Source: Vigna angularis (Eukaryota; Streptophyta; Magnoliopsida; Fabales; Fabaceae). From it: a DNA stretch of 64,000 bases. A model generated the notes under the pieces. It searched no databases and was not told the origin of the DNA. It saw only the letters and a program-made list of their open reading frames with translations. The translations under genes were made by a program, and so were the position numbers. The stretch is from NCBI RefSeq assembly GCF_016808095.1, contig NC_068974.1, forward strand, positions 34,441,090 through 34,505,089, given 5' to 3'. Shown one piece after another: positions 1 to 11,704 of the stretch (the first letter of the stretch is position 1; the number at the start of each line of letters is the position of its first letter).

Positions 1-1187
1 TTTTTCTCTTGTTTTTTGACTTGATGTATACTTAAAAAAAAAATTGTATTATCACATGGTACATTCTTAAGGACAAACAAAATGCTAGAAAAACTTTTAC
101 TAAACCCGTTTTATCTAATGAAGTCGGACTCCCCGTGAATACTCTTTACATGCTATCTAGAATATTGGATCAAATCTAGCCTAGCAATCAAAGCTACGTT
201 GATGTTCGAACCAAACCCGAAAGAGAGATATGCATACTAGGTTCTAGATCATGAGATTGTTAAATGTCTCTTTTGGATTTCTAGAATGCCGAAAAATATT
301 AACTTGAAGTGGACCTCTCAACATACACGCCGTGAGATACTCAAATGTCCGTGAATGAATTACAGTGGGATTCTGCGAAACATACGATTAGAGAAATTAT
401 TCTCGAATCTAGTAGCGACAAGTAATTTGAAAACGTTAAAACTTTCAAACTTCTCGGTCTTATGTGCTCTACAATATATGCTTTTGAATGTCAAGTTTGC
501 CAAAATTTCCCATCTGATCGACATATGATGTATCAGGTAAAAAAAATTCCAAGAGTGACTCAATGTAAAGGATGAAAAAACATCCAGCAACTTGTGGTAA
601 GACCCTTTTTTGTCTTGTCTAACATATGATGATATGTTAAAGCGTCGTTCTTCCCCATCAAAGACATTTAAAAAGACAATTAGTATAATCAACAAATTAA
701 GGAGTCCCGGCGGCATTGAACACCGACCAAGTTGCACAAACCATGCATCGTAAGGTCAGATGCTAACATCATCAAATTGTCTTGCAAAAGTTAATTGCAG
801 ACTCGTTCCTTAAGTTAGCCGCTAGCACTTGATTGTTTTGCTACTTCACTAGAATTACAAGTGAATGCTACGCTATCATGTTCATCTTTTTTTTTTCCTA
901 CTTAGATCTCACTATTCTTTTCCTGCCTTCCCAAGCAAAATCCAACTGGCTAACACAGTATTGCATTTCCATGACAAACCACCTTTCATTGATGTGTAAG
1001 CATGCAGATCTGCTACAACTACTGAACTTTCTACAGAAACACTCCACCTAACCAAGAAAACAAACCCCTTTCACTCTTTTCATGTTTCCATATATTACCA
1101 TCCCTCCATCATCCCCACGTCGAAAACTCTCACTTCAAGGACCACTCTTTCTTTCTCACCACCATCCTCACTTTCAGTCAACAAAAG
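1..1187. other. intergenic region upstream of the first FLA gene
   Basis: I see no supported gene here. The longest open frame, 125 codons on the minus strand between 360 and 737, has no recognisable motif. The last 150 bases hold the presumed promoter and leader of the FLA gene at 1188. A box at 1047-1053 (ACCTAAC) fits the secondary-wall MYB element consensus ACC[A/T]A[A/C][C/T]. There is no canonical TATA box; a weak TATATTA-like stretch lies near 1091. Confidence 0.5.
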
Positions 1188-1985
1188 ATGGTGATGATGA
1201 AGCATCCACTCTTCTCTCTCACCCTCCCACTTCTTCCAATACTACTCTTTTCTCATCCCATCATCTCTCTAGCCCAGTCACCCGCCGCCGCACCAACCGC
1301 CCCCGCCAAGGCCACCACGGCCATCACTCCGGCCCCGGTACCCTCCTCACCCCCCACAGACATCATCAGAATCCTCAAAAAGGCCGGGGGTTTCACCACC
1401 CTTATCCGTCTCCTTCAAGCCACGCAAGTTTCCAACCAAATAAACTCCCAACTCCTTACCACAAACGGCGGCTTAACCTTATTTGCACCAAACGACAATG
1501 CCTTTTCAAGCCTCAAACCTGGCTTTCTCAACTCCCTCAACGACCAACAAAAGAACGAGCTCATCCAGTTCCACTTGCTACCCACATTCGTTTCCGTTTC
1601 AAACTTTGACACTCTCAGCAACCCTGTGAGAACACAGGCCGGTGAAAACCCTGATAGGTTGGCACTGAACATAACAAGCTCAGGAGGGAACCAAGTGAAC
1701 ATGACCACGGGGATCGTCAACGTTACATTAGGTGGGACTGTGTACACCGATCACCAGCTTGCGGTTTACCAAGTGGACAAGGTGCTTCTTCCTCGGGATT
1801 TCTTTGTTGCTAAGCCTCCTGCTCCAGCTCCAGCGCCAGAAAAGCCTAAGGGGTCTAAGAAGAAATCTGCAGACAGCACTGGAACTCCTGCTGATGATGC
1901 TGAATCTGCTGCTATCAGTGTGAAACAGCAGCATGTGATATGGGTTGCTGTTGCTGCACTTTCAGTTGCAGCAGTTTCGTGGTGA
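1188..1985 (+). CDS. FLA: fasciclin-like arabinogalactan protein, group A (FLA11/12-like), copy 1
   Basis: A single-exon 265-aa cell-surface proteoglycan core. A hydrophobic signal peptide covers about residues 1-30, ending LAQ. Residues 31-58 are rich in Ala, Pro, Ser and Thr (AP/PA/SP motifs) and are candidates for Hyp-linked arabinogalactan. One fasciclin domain covers about 59-206, with H1 motif LTLFAPNDNAF, the FH motif of QFHLLP at 128-129, and H2 region VYTDHQLAVYQVDKVLLP. N-glycosylation sequons lie at N161, N171 and N178. A second Pro-rich block (PPAPAPAPE) follows, then a hydrophobic C-terminus typical of a GPI signal. This copy is the most divergent and is visibly more GC-rich than its neighbours. 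The start is the first ATG of the frame; the ATGs at codons 3 and 4 are alternatives. In plants this class supports secondary-wall deposition and stem mechanics. Confidence 0.93.
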   Translation: MVMMKHPLFSLTLPLLPILLFSHPIISLAQSPAAAPTAPAKATTAITPAPVPSSPPTDIIRILKKAGGFTTLIRLLQATQVSNQINSQLLTTNGGLTLFAPNDNAFSSLKPGFLNSLNDQQKNELIQFHLLPTFVSVSNFDTLSNPVRTQAGENPDRLALNITSSGGNQVNMTTGIVNVTLGGTVYTDHQLAVYQVDKVLLPRDFFVAKPPAPAPAPEKPKGSKKKSADSTGTPADDAESAAISVKQQHVIWVAVAALSVAAVSW

Positions 1986-4900
1986 CAATGAGAGGTTGAA
2001 GTTGAAGAATATAAGTATTGAAGTGAAAGTATACCATCTAGGGTGGATTCAAAGATGAACGATCAACATTTTGCAGATACATTGGTTTTAAATAATTGGC
2101 CTTTTTTCTTCTGTTCTTTTTCATTCGCTAATGGTTCAAGTTTCAGGTTGTGGTGGAAATTATATTTGATTTATAAAGGTTATCTTCTGTATTACTTATG
2201 AGAATTTAAAATTTGTGTATAAGTTGCATACAATGATCATAGAGAAATGATACACAGAAGTTCTTTTAAGTTGTTAAACTTGACATTATGCAATCTGTTT
2301 AGAGTACTACAAAACATTCTCTAGTACACTTCTCATATTATGTATCAAAATTGATTAATGTTTGGGCTGGATTGAATGATCAGTTCAAATAATCTTTACT
2401 TCTCAATATTTTTCTAGTTTTTTGTGCTCTTGAGCAGATGGACTATTAAAAATACTTTAATGTCTAAATTAGTATAATATTCTAACGGTTTAACTAATGT
2501 CATATTTTTTATTTATATTTATAAATTTTTCTATTTGATTAGGATTAATTTAATTACGATTCAATTTTATTATTTATCTATTTAAGTTAATTAAATGATT
2601 AGTTAAATCTGATCAACTATCGATTCTCGACTCAATTATCGGTTTTCAATAATTTGGTCAGTATATATACCTATCAATGTATATAGAGTACAATTAAAAT
2701 TATACATTTTTTAAGGTTTAAGATATATAAACATCTTTCACCTACCAAATTTTTATACAATTTTTTTTAGATCCATTACTTTACTCTTTAAACTTTTTTC
2801 TTTATAAATACAAAATTTAACTTTTTTTTTAACGATCAAAATAATTCTGAAACCTCTAAAATATTAATTCCTTAAATTTATTGTTATCTCAGTATACTAA
2901 ATTAATTGTCATATTTTTTAGTTATAAATTAAATATAGTTTATACTAAGGACTAAGAAACACTGTTACAAAAGTCAAAAAGTAATTTTTTATACATATTA
3001 GAATAAGAAAAATAATAATATTATTTATATAAACTTAAAATATACCTAAGTCAATTATTTTATATTAGTTTTAAATTGGGTAAGAATAAGAAAATGAGAC
3101 GAATAACGGTTATTTTTTTTAATATTATAAGATAATTTAAGATTTATACAATTATTACTTTTTAAAATTAAAATATATTATTATTCTTATTTCAGAGATA
3201 AAACTACTGCTTACTGTATATTAAAAAATATTTAATAATAATTTGATATTATAATATGAAAATTATAAAATCCCATTTTAATATATATATATATATATAT
3301 CCCATATTTAACAACATATAATTTACAAAATGCTATTACAGTTATCTCAAACATAATTATCATACGAAAAATACCTATATATAAAGATCTTATACAACAT
3401 TCACATAGTCAAATTAACACATGCAATCAACGCAAACAATATATAAATATTAGCACAAACAAAATTTCAGCAAATCAAACATCATAATGTTACTCAATCA
3501 TGCAAAACATAAATTTTAAGACATCTATAACTTAGAAACAAATATAATTAACTTCTCTTACTTGAAAGATAAACCAACAACTTAAAAACCCCTAAAACAC
3601 CTTTAGAGGCACACAAAACTCTATATATTCCTATGAACAACACAAACATGATTAGGGTACATCATTAAGATCAATGATTAGTAGAGTTTCTTAAAGAAAG
3701 CTCACACACCACATGCGAACTAAGACAATTCACATACACAAAAGAATGTACCGACTAAGAAAAATGTCAAAAAAACTAACTTACTCTTTTTGGATAAACT
3801 AATAGGATATATAAAAGTTTTTGAGAGCTCCTATCAAGTATCACTTTAGTGGTCTCCAATCTTCTAAAAGATAAATAAACAATAAAAAACACTAAAGAGA
3901 AAAGAAAGAGTTTGAGAAGAAAGGTGTTTCAGAGATAACGAAAATCGTTTACAAAAATCTATTTATACTTTAATTTTTTATTATTAAAATAATCAAGTTT
4001 TACTATTTTAAATATAATATCAGTTCTAAAACATGATTTTCTAACCTATTAAAATATTAATATAAGAGATAAATTATAAGTTCTAAGTAAAATATAATTA
4101 TTTTAATAAATAAACATTAATATATAGAAAATATTACTTTTAAATTATACAAGAATAGAAAAATAAGAGTAATGAAAAACAAAAATAACATTAAAAATAA
4201 TAAAAATGTATATTTAAAATATTTAAAAAATTTAATTATACAAAATAATGATATAAAAGTAAATATACTTGTATATAATTTATTTATATTATAGTCAAAA
4301 ATCAACAAATTGAAACGTAAAAACAATACTATTAAGAACAATGTATTAAAGTAAATTACAAGCATATAAGTTCTTTCACAACAGTCTTGAGAAGAAAAGA
4401 AGGTATCTGAATTTAGAGGGTTGGTGTTAGAGGGTATTTAACATGTGAGTTGAATAGAAACTTAGCATGCAATTGATCTATCAATAGTACATACTTTTCT
4501 TTTTCAGCTTGCTATAAATTATCAATACTTTTTGGTGGAAACAAACACAAGAAAAAGAGTAACACCTGATAAAAGCAATGCCCATAGATTTATCTGAAAA
4601 ACCTAACACTGCAACATTAATTAAATAAATGAAACGTGAAAGGAGATTGGAAGCAATAACCTCCAAACCCCAAAACTCAAAGCAGCATCCTCATACATGT
4701 AATTATCCTCAACAAAGGCACCAGTTAGTGTTACTGCAAAATTGCATTTGAACCCTAGTAGCCTCTGAGGAATAAGATACTGAAATAATGTTTGGTGCTT
4801 GGTTTAATGGGATTCATATCCACAAAGTTCAATTTATATTGAATTCAACGAAAGTGGTAAATGTTTATTCATAAAAAGATATAAAAGTAGGGGAGAAATA

Positions 4901-5488
4901 TACTTTTATTTTCAGAACTGTATCAAAAGGTGGCAAAATATTAACCTTTTATTGCATCTAATGTACTGATAACAACTATTACCAATGTTCTAAGTCTCCA
5001 GAGATCTGGGCCCTCACAATAATGTATGAAATTCATAAGTTTTAATTACAACTTAAAAGTAGGCATTAAGATGTCTCTTTCTCTTGCAAAAGCGAACCTG
5101 CATAGTTGTGCAGCATTTGAATTAACTCTCTTGCATTCAGACATTCTTGATTATATTTTGTACCTATAAGATAATATTATATGAAATGCTTAAGATTAAC
5201 ATTTTTATCATAGCGTGTGTTTGTAATGCAAAATATAATTATAATTATAGTTTATAGCAATTATGTAAAGCTCAGAATCTAAATATAGTACTGCATCAGT
5301 GGAAGAAGCATCACAATTTCATTAATGTGCATCTGGCACCCAATTGAGCTCTAACTTCTAACTCCTCTTTTTCCTGCATTGCCAAGCAAAAGGCAGAAAA
5401 CATTGTTCTCACTCACCTTTTGCTCATCTACCTTGATGCATCACCTTAATCTCCTGCAGGACCACCACAGATCTCACACATAGCACAA
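1986..5488. other. AT-rich intergenic region with short TA microsatellite
   Basis: About 3.5 kb without a supported gene. It is dominated by A/T runs and includes a (TA)n stretch at about 3282-3300. Two short minus-strand open frames (4117-4365 and 4481-4666) have low-complexity translations and no homology I can name. I see no transposon ends or RNA genes. Confidence 0.5.
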
Positions 5489-5629
5489 GTATATATATAG
5501 GGAAATTTCATCACCAAAGCTTCATTCATTTCTACCTATCACATTCTTAATCCCTATAAAAGCCACCCCATTCCAACACCATTCATATAACAATTACTAA
5601 TCACCAAAGCAACTTTACTTTATAGAAAA
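5489..5629 (+). promoter_or_regulatory. core promoter and leader of FLA copy 2
   Basis: A canonical TATA box (TATAAAA) at 5555-5561 sits about 75 bases before the ATG at 5630. A second TATATATA stretch lies at about 5491. The leader is C/A-rich, as in the other FLA copies. Confidence 0.6.
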
Positions 5630-6427
5630 ATGAAGCTATTAGTTTTATTCTCCCTCTTACTCCTTATACCTTTTTCCTCCTTATATTCAACCACATTAGC
5701 CCAAGCACCTGCTGCAGCTCCATCTAAACCAATTGTCTCAACACTATCCCAGTCACCCTCTTCAGACACCTCTGATTCTTCTCCTGATGACCTCATCGGA
5801 ATATTGAGGAAGGCTAAATCATTTAACATCCTAATTCGCCTGATGAAAACCACCCAATTGATCAACCAACTCAATGCTCAGCTCATAACCATAAAATCAG
5901 GTGGTTTAACCATCTTTGCCCCAGATGACAGTAGCTTTTCACATCTCAAAGTAGGGTTCCTGAACTCTCTTGCCGACAATCAAAAGATAGAACTTCTGCA
6001 GTTCCATGTTCTTCCCACTTATGTTTCAAGCTCAAACTTTGATTCTTTGAGCAACCCTGTGAGAACACTAGCTGGGGATAACCCTACCAGGTTGCAACTA
6101 AACGTGACAGCTTATGGCAACAATGTTAATATCTCAACAGGAGTGGTCAATGCCACGGTCACAGGAGTTATATACTCAGATAAGGTGCTTGCTATATATC
6201 ATGTGGACAAGGTGCTTCTTCCTTTGGACTTCTTCAAGCCTAAGCCACCAGCTCCTGCACCCTCTCCAGAAATAGCACCAAAAACTGATAATGATAACTC
6301 ATCTGCTGCTGATAATCTTGGAACATCCAAGGACAGTTCTGGTGCATTCAGTTTGATGAGTTCTCCAGGAACAACGTTGGTGTCCCTCGGAGTTTCTTTA
6401 GTTGCATTGGTGATTATTTCAAGTTGA
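5630..6427 (+). CDS. FLA: fasciclin-like arabinogalactan protein, group A, copy 2
   Basis: A single-exon 265-aa protein. The signal peptide covers about residues 1-25 (ends TTLAQ), followed by a short Pro/Ala/Ser AGP stretch to about 54. The fasciclin domain covers about 55-205, with H1 LTIFAPDDSSF, the QFHVLP motif and H2 IYHVDKVLLPLDFF. The Pro-rich PPAPAPSPE segment and a hydrophobic tail ending VALVIISS indicate GPI anchoring. The domain is closest to the copy at 46606 (shared KAKSFNILIRLMKTTQLINQ), while its AGP region differs. The frame is intact and a good TATA box precedes it, so I regard it as functional. Confidence 0.93.
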   Translation: MKLLVLFSLLLLIPFSSLYSTTLAQAPAAAPSKPIVSTLSQSPSSDTSDSSPDDLIGILRKAKSFNILIRLMKTTQLINQLNAQLITIKSGGLTIFAPDDSSFSHLKVGFLNSLADNQKIELLQFHVLPTYVSSSNFDSLSNPVRTLAGDNPTRLQLNVTAYGNNVNISTGVVNATVTGVIYSDKVLAIYHVDKVLLPLDFFKPKPPAPAPSPEIAPKTDNDNSSAADNLGTSKDSSGAFSLMSSPGTTLVSLGVSLVALVIISS

Positions 6428-7718
6428 AGGCTGGACCAGACCAGACAATCTATTTGATGATTTTGAATTTATGTTCTTTCTCTGAGCTGCATAGCCTTTG
6501 AGGGACATGTGAGCTGCGAAGGATTGAGTTGTTTAGATGTGTTTCTTTTGATGCAATTAAGATTGTTTTGTGTGAATTTTGATGCAACTAAAACAACCAA
6601 AATTTTCATCTCCAACTACATGGAGTTATATTGATACATATTATGACGTGCAAACATATCTACCAAGACTTTTCTCAGTTTCCAATAATTGTCATCGTAA
6701 AAACTAGGCATTGATAATTTACAACAGTTTGATAAAGAACTTGAGAAACAGATCAAGAACATAACTGTATTACATAAATTTTCATAAATAGTTTCTTTAT
6801 GAAAGTCATTTCTCTTGTATTTTTACTTAAATATGAATCAATGTATGAAGAATAGTATGGTTTAACAGAAAATAGAAAATGACTCTGTTTCTCTGTTCTA
6901 TTCATGTTATGGTTCCGTTATATGGTTTAAGCTGTCTTCTTTCAACAATTAGACATTGTTTCTGAAGTACCCATGTGTAATGTGCTTCATTAACCATGGT
7001 CTTACAGATATGAATCTTCAGCTAGAGGCTAATGTTATTCATTCATGATTATAGATATCTTGAATATAAAGATCCACCGTGCATGAAATCCAATAATTAA
7101 ATCAAAATTAATTTTGTCTTTATTTTTTAGCAATAACATCAATTACTTAGCACGAAGTGTGAATCTATATCCAAAAGTGAGATCTTTATATGGGTTAAAA
7201 TGTCTTGTCTCAGTTTGTTTGCACTAAAATCAAAAGGTTGTGATGTCTTTATTTATATTTGCCATGGACAAGATAAAAAGATGAAAGTTTTCAGAATTTA
7301 AATTCTGTGGATGTAGAAAATTTTACTCTATCAGTAAATTAAAAACCATAATTATAATGAATTTTAAAGAAGGTATATTTCAAAAGTTAATAAACTCATC
7401 ATACATGTTGATTTGTAATTAGATACTGTAAAATCCCTTTCCATTATTAATGCGTATATTATTTACTAAGTTAGTCTATAGCCTCTCTACATTGTCATTC
7501 CCCTTCTCCAACAACATATTACAAACATCTTAACAATGAATTTAACCTATTTATTTATAAATATACATGTGTTATTCACAGCTCACCATATATTTTACAT
7601 AAAGCATCTGTTGGGCAAACATGGCAACAATAATTAGATAAAGGATCCTTGTTCTCTATGATAGATGGGATATATCCTCACACTCCACGGCTAGCAGATT
7701 TCATAGTCATAACATTTC
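6428..7718. other. intergenic region between FLA copies 2 and 3
   Basis: About 1.3 kb holding the 3' end of copy 2 and the distal promoter of copy 3. No coding sequence, repeat or transposon end is supported. Confidence 0.5.
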
Positions 7719-7750
7719 ACCAACCTATCATTTTCTTGGCCTCTATATAA
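7719..7750 (+). promoter_or_regulatory. AC-II MYB box plus TATA box of FLA copy 3
   Basis: ACCAACC at 7719-7725 matches the AC-II / secondary-wall MYB-responsive consensus; TATATAA follows at 7744-7750, about 120 bases before the ATG. The same pairing and spacing recur in copies 4 and 5, which supports regulatory function. Control by MYB46/MYB83-type factors is inference. Confidence 0.6.
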
Positions 7751-7869
7751 TCCTCTCCTTCACACATCCCAAATATCAGACACAGATTGCAAGAATAATT
7801 AGTTCAAATCATTCACATTCTCCCAGAATCATCAAAGCTCATCCACAGGCTTTAGTTGGCAACTGGAAG

Positions 7870-8712
7870 ATGAAACAAGCAACCCTTTTCTCCTTATCAC
7901 TCTTCCTACTCTTTTGGTCTACCACCTTGGCCATTTCACCAGCACCTGCAGCAGCTCCAAAAGCCCCAGCAGCAAAAACTCCCCATACCCCAAAGGCTGC
8001 AGCACCATCACCAAAACCATTAGTCCCCACATTACCTCAGTCTCCAGACTCTCCTGACTCTGTCCCTGATGACATCACCAGAATCCTCAAAAAGGCCAAA
8101 ATATTCTCAACCCTCATTCGTCTCCTTAAAACCACAGAAATCATCAACAACGTCAACTCACAGCTCATAACAGCCAAGACTGGAGGCATAACCATTCTTG
8201 CACCAGATGATTCTGCCTTTTCAAACCTCAAAGCTGGCTTCCTCAACTCCCTCAATGAAGGCCAGAAAATCGAACTTGTCCAATTCCACATATTGCCAGA
8301 GTATGTGTCAAGCTCAAACTTTGATTCTCTAAGCAATCCTGTGCAGACAGTGGCTGGTAAAGATCCTGTAAGGCTTCCACTGAACGTGAATGCATTAGGT
8401 AACAGTGTCAACATTTCAACTGGAGTTGTCAATGCCACCATTCTTGGAGTAGTATACTCTGATAACAAACTTGGGATTTATCACGTGGACAAGGTGCTTC
8501 TTCCTCTAGATTTCTTTGTAACCAACAAGGCTCCAGCTTTGGCTCCAACGTCTCTTGCAAAGGCTCCCAAAGCTGCTAAAGAAAACTCTTCTGATGACGA
8601 TCAAGAAGAAACAAACCAGGATCACAATAAATCTGGGGCACTCAGTTTGAGCAGAACAAAGTTGATGTCATTTGGGATAGCCTTGGTCGCTATGGCAACC
8701 ATGTGGAGTTGA
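7870..8712 (+). CDS. FLA: fasciclin-like arabinogalactan protein, group A, copy 3
   Basis: A single-exon 280-aa protein. The signal peptide is about residues 1-22, then there is a long Ala/Pro/Lys-rich AGP segment to about 67 (APAAAPKAPAAKTPHTPK), longer than in copies 1 and 2. The fasciclin domain carries H1 ITILAPDDSAF, QFHILP and IYHVDKVLLPLDFF. A second AGP block (KAPALAP) and an acidic stretch (SSDDDQEE) precede a hydrophobic GPI-type tail ending AMATMWS. It is very similar to the copies at 10853 and 43100; its tail is three residues shorter. Antisense open frames in this family are shadows of the repeated coding sequence. Confidence 0.94.
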   Translation: MKQATLFSLSLFLLFWSTTLAISPAPAAAPKAPAAKTPHTPKAAAPSPKPLVPTLPQSPDSPDSVPDDITRILKKAKIFSTLIRLLKTTEIINNVNSQLITAKTGGITILAPDDSAFSNLKAGFLNSLNEGQKIELVQFHILPEYVSSSNFDSLSNPVQTVAGKDPVRLPLNVNALGNSVNISTGVVNATILGVVYSDNKLGIYHVDKVLLPLDFFVTNKAPALAPTSLAKAPKAAKENSSDDDQEETNQDHNKSGALSLSRTKLMSFGIALVAMATMWS

Positions 8713-10359
8713 TCATTTAGCAACTGCACTTTCAGTTTTCTTTTTCGTTAATTTCTTTGTTTGTGCTTTTCTTTTTGTTTAAATTTTCCTCTCTTCGTTG
8801 TTTCTTTTGAATGGATGTTTTGGAAAGGGGAAAAAAAAAATGCTTTAATGATTAACGGTTCTTATCTGAAACCATGCATAATCGTTCCTATTATTATGGT
8901 TTATATGGAAGGCCAGCAATGAATTAATGTTTCATAAATTCTATCCTCTTTTTCTTTCAAATATTTCCCCTAAGGTATAATCTATAATCTATAACTATAT
9001 GAAAACTGTCCAAAGCATCCAAATATAGTTAATTCATTTTGAATGTTCTTGAGTTGAAAAGGATCGAGAGAAACTATCTTAAAAGTTTCGTTTAATCAAT
9101 ATTGAGTACAAAAAATATTTATATTTTTCAACTTATTTTATATAGTCAATTGGGATGAGGTCACTTTTTGATCTTGCAATCTCAACAGGAACATCATTAA
9201 CTTGGACAATAACAAAAATTACTGAACCTTGATTATCTTTATAAAAAATCAACAATGTTTTATTTTAAAAATTAAATATTAAAACAAAAATTAAATCAAT
9301 GTGGAGACACTATGTTTGGTAAAAATAATTAGGTCCCAAAAGTTTCATTCTTTTTATTGTTCAAGTTCGTAATATTCGGGTTAATATTAAAGTTTTGAAC
9401 ATTTAATAAAACAAAAAATTTAATAAGAATTCAATTAAAATTACGCAAATTTATAAGAGACTTAAACTTATTTAAGTTATTTTTTATTTTCTGTGGAGAC
9501 ACAAACAATGACGATGCAAATATACTATCCTAAAATATAAAAAATTTGAATACTTAATAAAACAAATTTTTAATAAGAAGTAAATTAAAAATATCTAAAT
9601 CTATCTTAATTTTAAGCCTTATTGTTCATGGACTGGGTGAAAGATTAAAATCAAAATTTTCAAGCTTGATTTTTTCTTTAAAGTTTGCATCAAAGCTTAA
9701 AAATATGAAGTACAAAATCAAAAGTTCGAAGTCTGCTTGAATCATTTGCACGGACAGATACACTGTCTTGGATTCCGAAGTTCTATTAAGAAATATGTTA
9801 TTCATATAATTTGTAATTAATAATCTGACATGCTATATGGAGCTAATTTACTAAAAGGAAAAATCAGCTTTCTCTCAAGTCCCAAGTAATATTAGAAGAC
9901 TCTAGGCATGACAAGTGCAATTTACAGTAATCATAGCTCCCAAAATTGCTGAACTTCTTGATTTTATTAGTAAAATTGTACTCTGATCTGCATCAATATG
10001 TCTTCTTCTCTGTTTTGTGATCCATGCTAGTAAGTTTTATTAGGAAATGGTTCCCAACTGCGATTTTGATCAGAATGTCAAAGTTTTCAAAGTTTACTTA
10101 ATATAAAATGCAAACTTTGCAATCACAATATCAACAATCATGATTGCAATCACAGTTTAAAACTTTGCATCTTATAGAAATACAAACAGTTGCAACAACT
10201 CCTTACTATTTTGTCAGGGATCCACCACAGGGTGTCACTCCCTTTCTCCAACTACATTATATTTCTTACAAAAGATGTTAAAAAGCAAGTTCGATTAATA
10301 TGTCTGCATTATCAAATTATCAGCAAAGATGCAAATAATAGTTAGATAGCAAATCCTCA
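8713..10359. other. intergenic region between FLA copies 3 and 4
   Basis: About 1.6 kb of AT-rich DNA with no supported gene. It contains the 3' flank of copy 3. Confidence 0.45.
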
Positions 10360-10550
10360 TCTCCATGACAGAAGGGATATACCTTCCACAGCTGCAAATT
10401 TTGCAACCTGTTAACCACAACATTTCACCAACACATAATTTCTTTGGCCTCTGTACTACTCCTCACATTGGAAATAAATTGTAAGAAGCGTTTATTCACA
10501 TTCTTTCAGGAGCATAAAAGTCATCTATAGTTATTTAATGTGTCCATTCT
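10360..10550 (+). repeat. relic of a duplicated FLA promoter and leader
   Basis: This stretch resembles the promoters at 7640-7860 and 10620-10850: the order 'ctccatgacagaagggatata', 'catttcaccaacacataatttctttggcctct', then 'ttgtaagaa...ttcacattcttt' is kept, but no FLA coding sequence follows and the leader is shortened. It lies about 260 bases upstream of the equivalent region of copy 4. It looks like the stump of a lost tandem copy or a duplicated promoter. Confidence 0.6.
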
Positions 10551-10693
10551 CAGTTCACCATATCCGAACTCAATACTTAAACTAATTTATGCTAATATCA
10601 TTTAGACTAGATAAACTATCCTTATTCTCCATGACAGATGGGATACACACCCTCAGACTCCCCAGCTAACAAATTTCACTGCCATAACATTTC

Positions 10694-10732
10694 ACCAACC
10701 TATAATTTCCTTGGCCTCTAATCACTATATAA
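10694..10732 (+). promoter_or_regulatory. AC-II MYB box plus TATA box of FLA copy 4
   Basis: ACCAACC at 10694-10700 and TATATAA at 10726-10732, about 120 bases before the ATG at 10853. Arrangement matches copies 3 and 5. Confidence 0.6.
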
Positions 10733-10852
10733 GCCCTCTCTTTTCACAAATCCAACATATCAGACACAAACTGCAAGAATCATTAATTCAAACCATTCAC
10801 GTTCTTCCAAAATCATCAAACCCCTCAAAAGGCTTCAATTGGCAATTGGAGG

Positions 10853-11704
10853 ATGAAACAAGCAACCCTTTTCTCCTTATCAGTGTTCCTACTCTTTTGG
10901 TCTACCACCTTGGGCATTTCACCAGCACCTGCAGCAGCTCCAAAAGCCCCAGCAACAAAAACTCCCCATACCCCAAAGGCTGCAGCACCATCACCAAAAC
11001 CATTAGTTCCCACATTACCTCAGTCTCCAGATTCCCCTGACTCTGTCCCTGATGACATCACCATAATCCTCAAAAAGGCTAAAATGTTCTCAACCCTCAT
11101 TCGCCTCCTCAAAACCACAGAAATCATCAACAACGTCAATTCACAGCTCATAACAGCCAAGACTGGGGGCATAACCATTCTAGCACCAGATGATTCTGCC
11201 TTTTCAAACCTCAAAGCTGGCTTCCTCAACTCCCTCAACGAAGGCCAGAAAATCGAACTTGTCCAGTTCCACATATTGCCACAGTTTGTCTCAAGCTCAA
11301 ACTTTGATTCTCTGAGCAACCCTGTGCAAACGGTGGCTGGTAAAGACCCTGTAAGGCTTCCACTCAACGTGAATGCATTAGGTAACAGTGTCAACATTTC
11401 AACTGGGGTAGTCAATGCCACCATTCTTGGGGTAGTATACTCTGATAACAAACTTGGGATTTATCACGTTGACAAGGTCCTGCTTCCTCTAGATTTCTTT
11501 GCAACCAGTAAAGCTCCAGCGTTGGCTCCTTCATCTCTTGCAAAGGCTCCCAAAGCTGCCAAGGAAAATTCTTCTGAGGATGATCAAGGCGAAACAAAGC
11601 AGGATCGGAATAAATCTGGGGCAGTGAGTTTGGTTGGCTTTGTTGGAACAACGTTGATGTCTCTTGGAATAGTTTTGGTCGCAGTGGCAACCACGTGGAG
11701 TTGA
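10853..11704 (+). CDS. FLA: fasciclin-like arabinogalactan protein, group A, copy 4
   Basis: A single-exon 283-aa protein with a signal peptide of about residues 1-22, an Ala/Pro-rich AGP region to about 67, one fasciclin domain (ITILAPDDSAF, QFHILPQFV, IYHVDKVLLPLDFF), a KAPALAPSSLAKAPKAA block, an acidic stretch (SSEDDQGE) and a hydrophobic tail (LMSLGIVLVAVATTWS). It is almost the same protein as the inverted copy at 43100-43951. The start ATG aligns with the other copies; a longer frame opening at 10711 is a shadow in another reading frame across the promoter. Confidence 0.94.
   Translation: MKQATLFSLSVFLLFWSTTLGISPAPAAAPKAPATKTPHTPKAAAPSPKPLVPTLPQSPDSPDSVPDDITIILKKAKMFSTLIRLLKTTEIINNVNSQLITAKTGGITILAPDDSAFSNLKAGFLNSLNEGQKIELVQFHILPQFVSSSNFDSLSNPVQTVAGKDPVRLPLNVNALGNSVNISTGVVNATILGVVYSDNKLGIYHVDKVLLPLDFFATSKAPALAPSSLAKAPKAAKENSSEDDQGETKQDRNKSGAVSLVGFVGTTLMSLGIVLVAVATTWS

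Noticed and set aside
360..737. 125-codon minus-strand frame
   Set aside because: No recognisable domain, plant-like intergenic composition, no promoter or splice context; kept only as intergenic.
1082..1609. 175-codon plus-strand frame overlapping the start of FLA copy 1
   Set aside because: His/Pro/Arg-rich translation in another frame of the GC-rich FLA coding sequence; no domain, and the overlapping FLA frame has clear family motifs.
8037..8468. 143-codon antisense frame, repeated at 11020-11451 and 43353-43784
   Set aside because: It recurs only because the FLA coding sequence beneath it recurs; it has no motif of its own.
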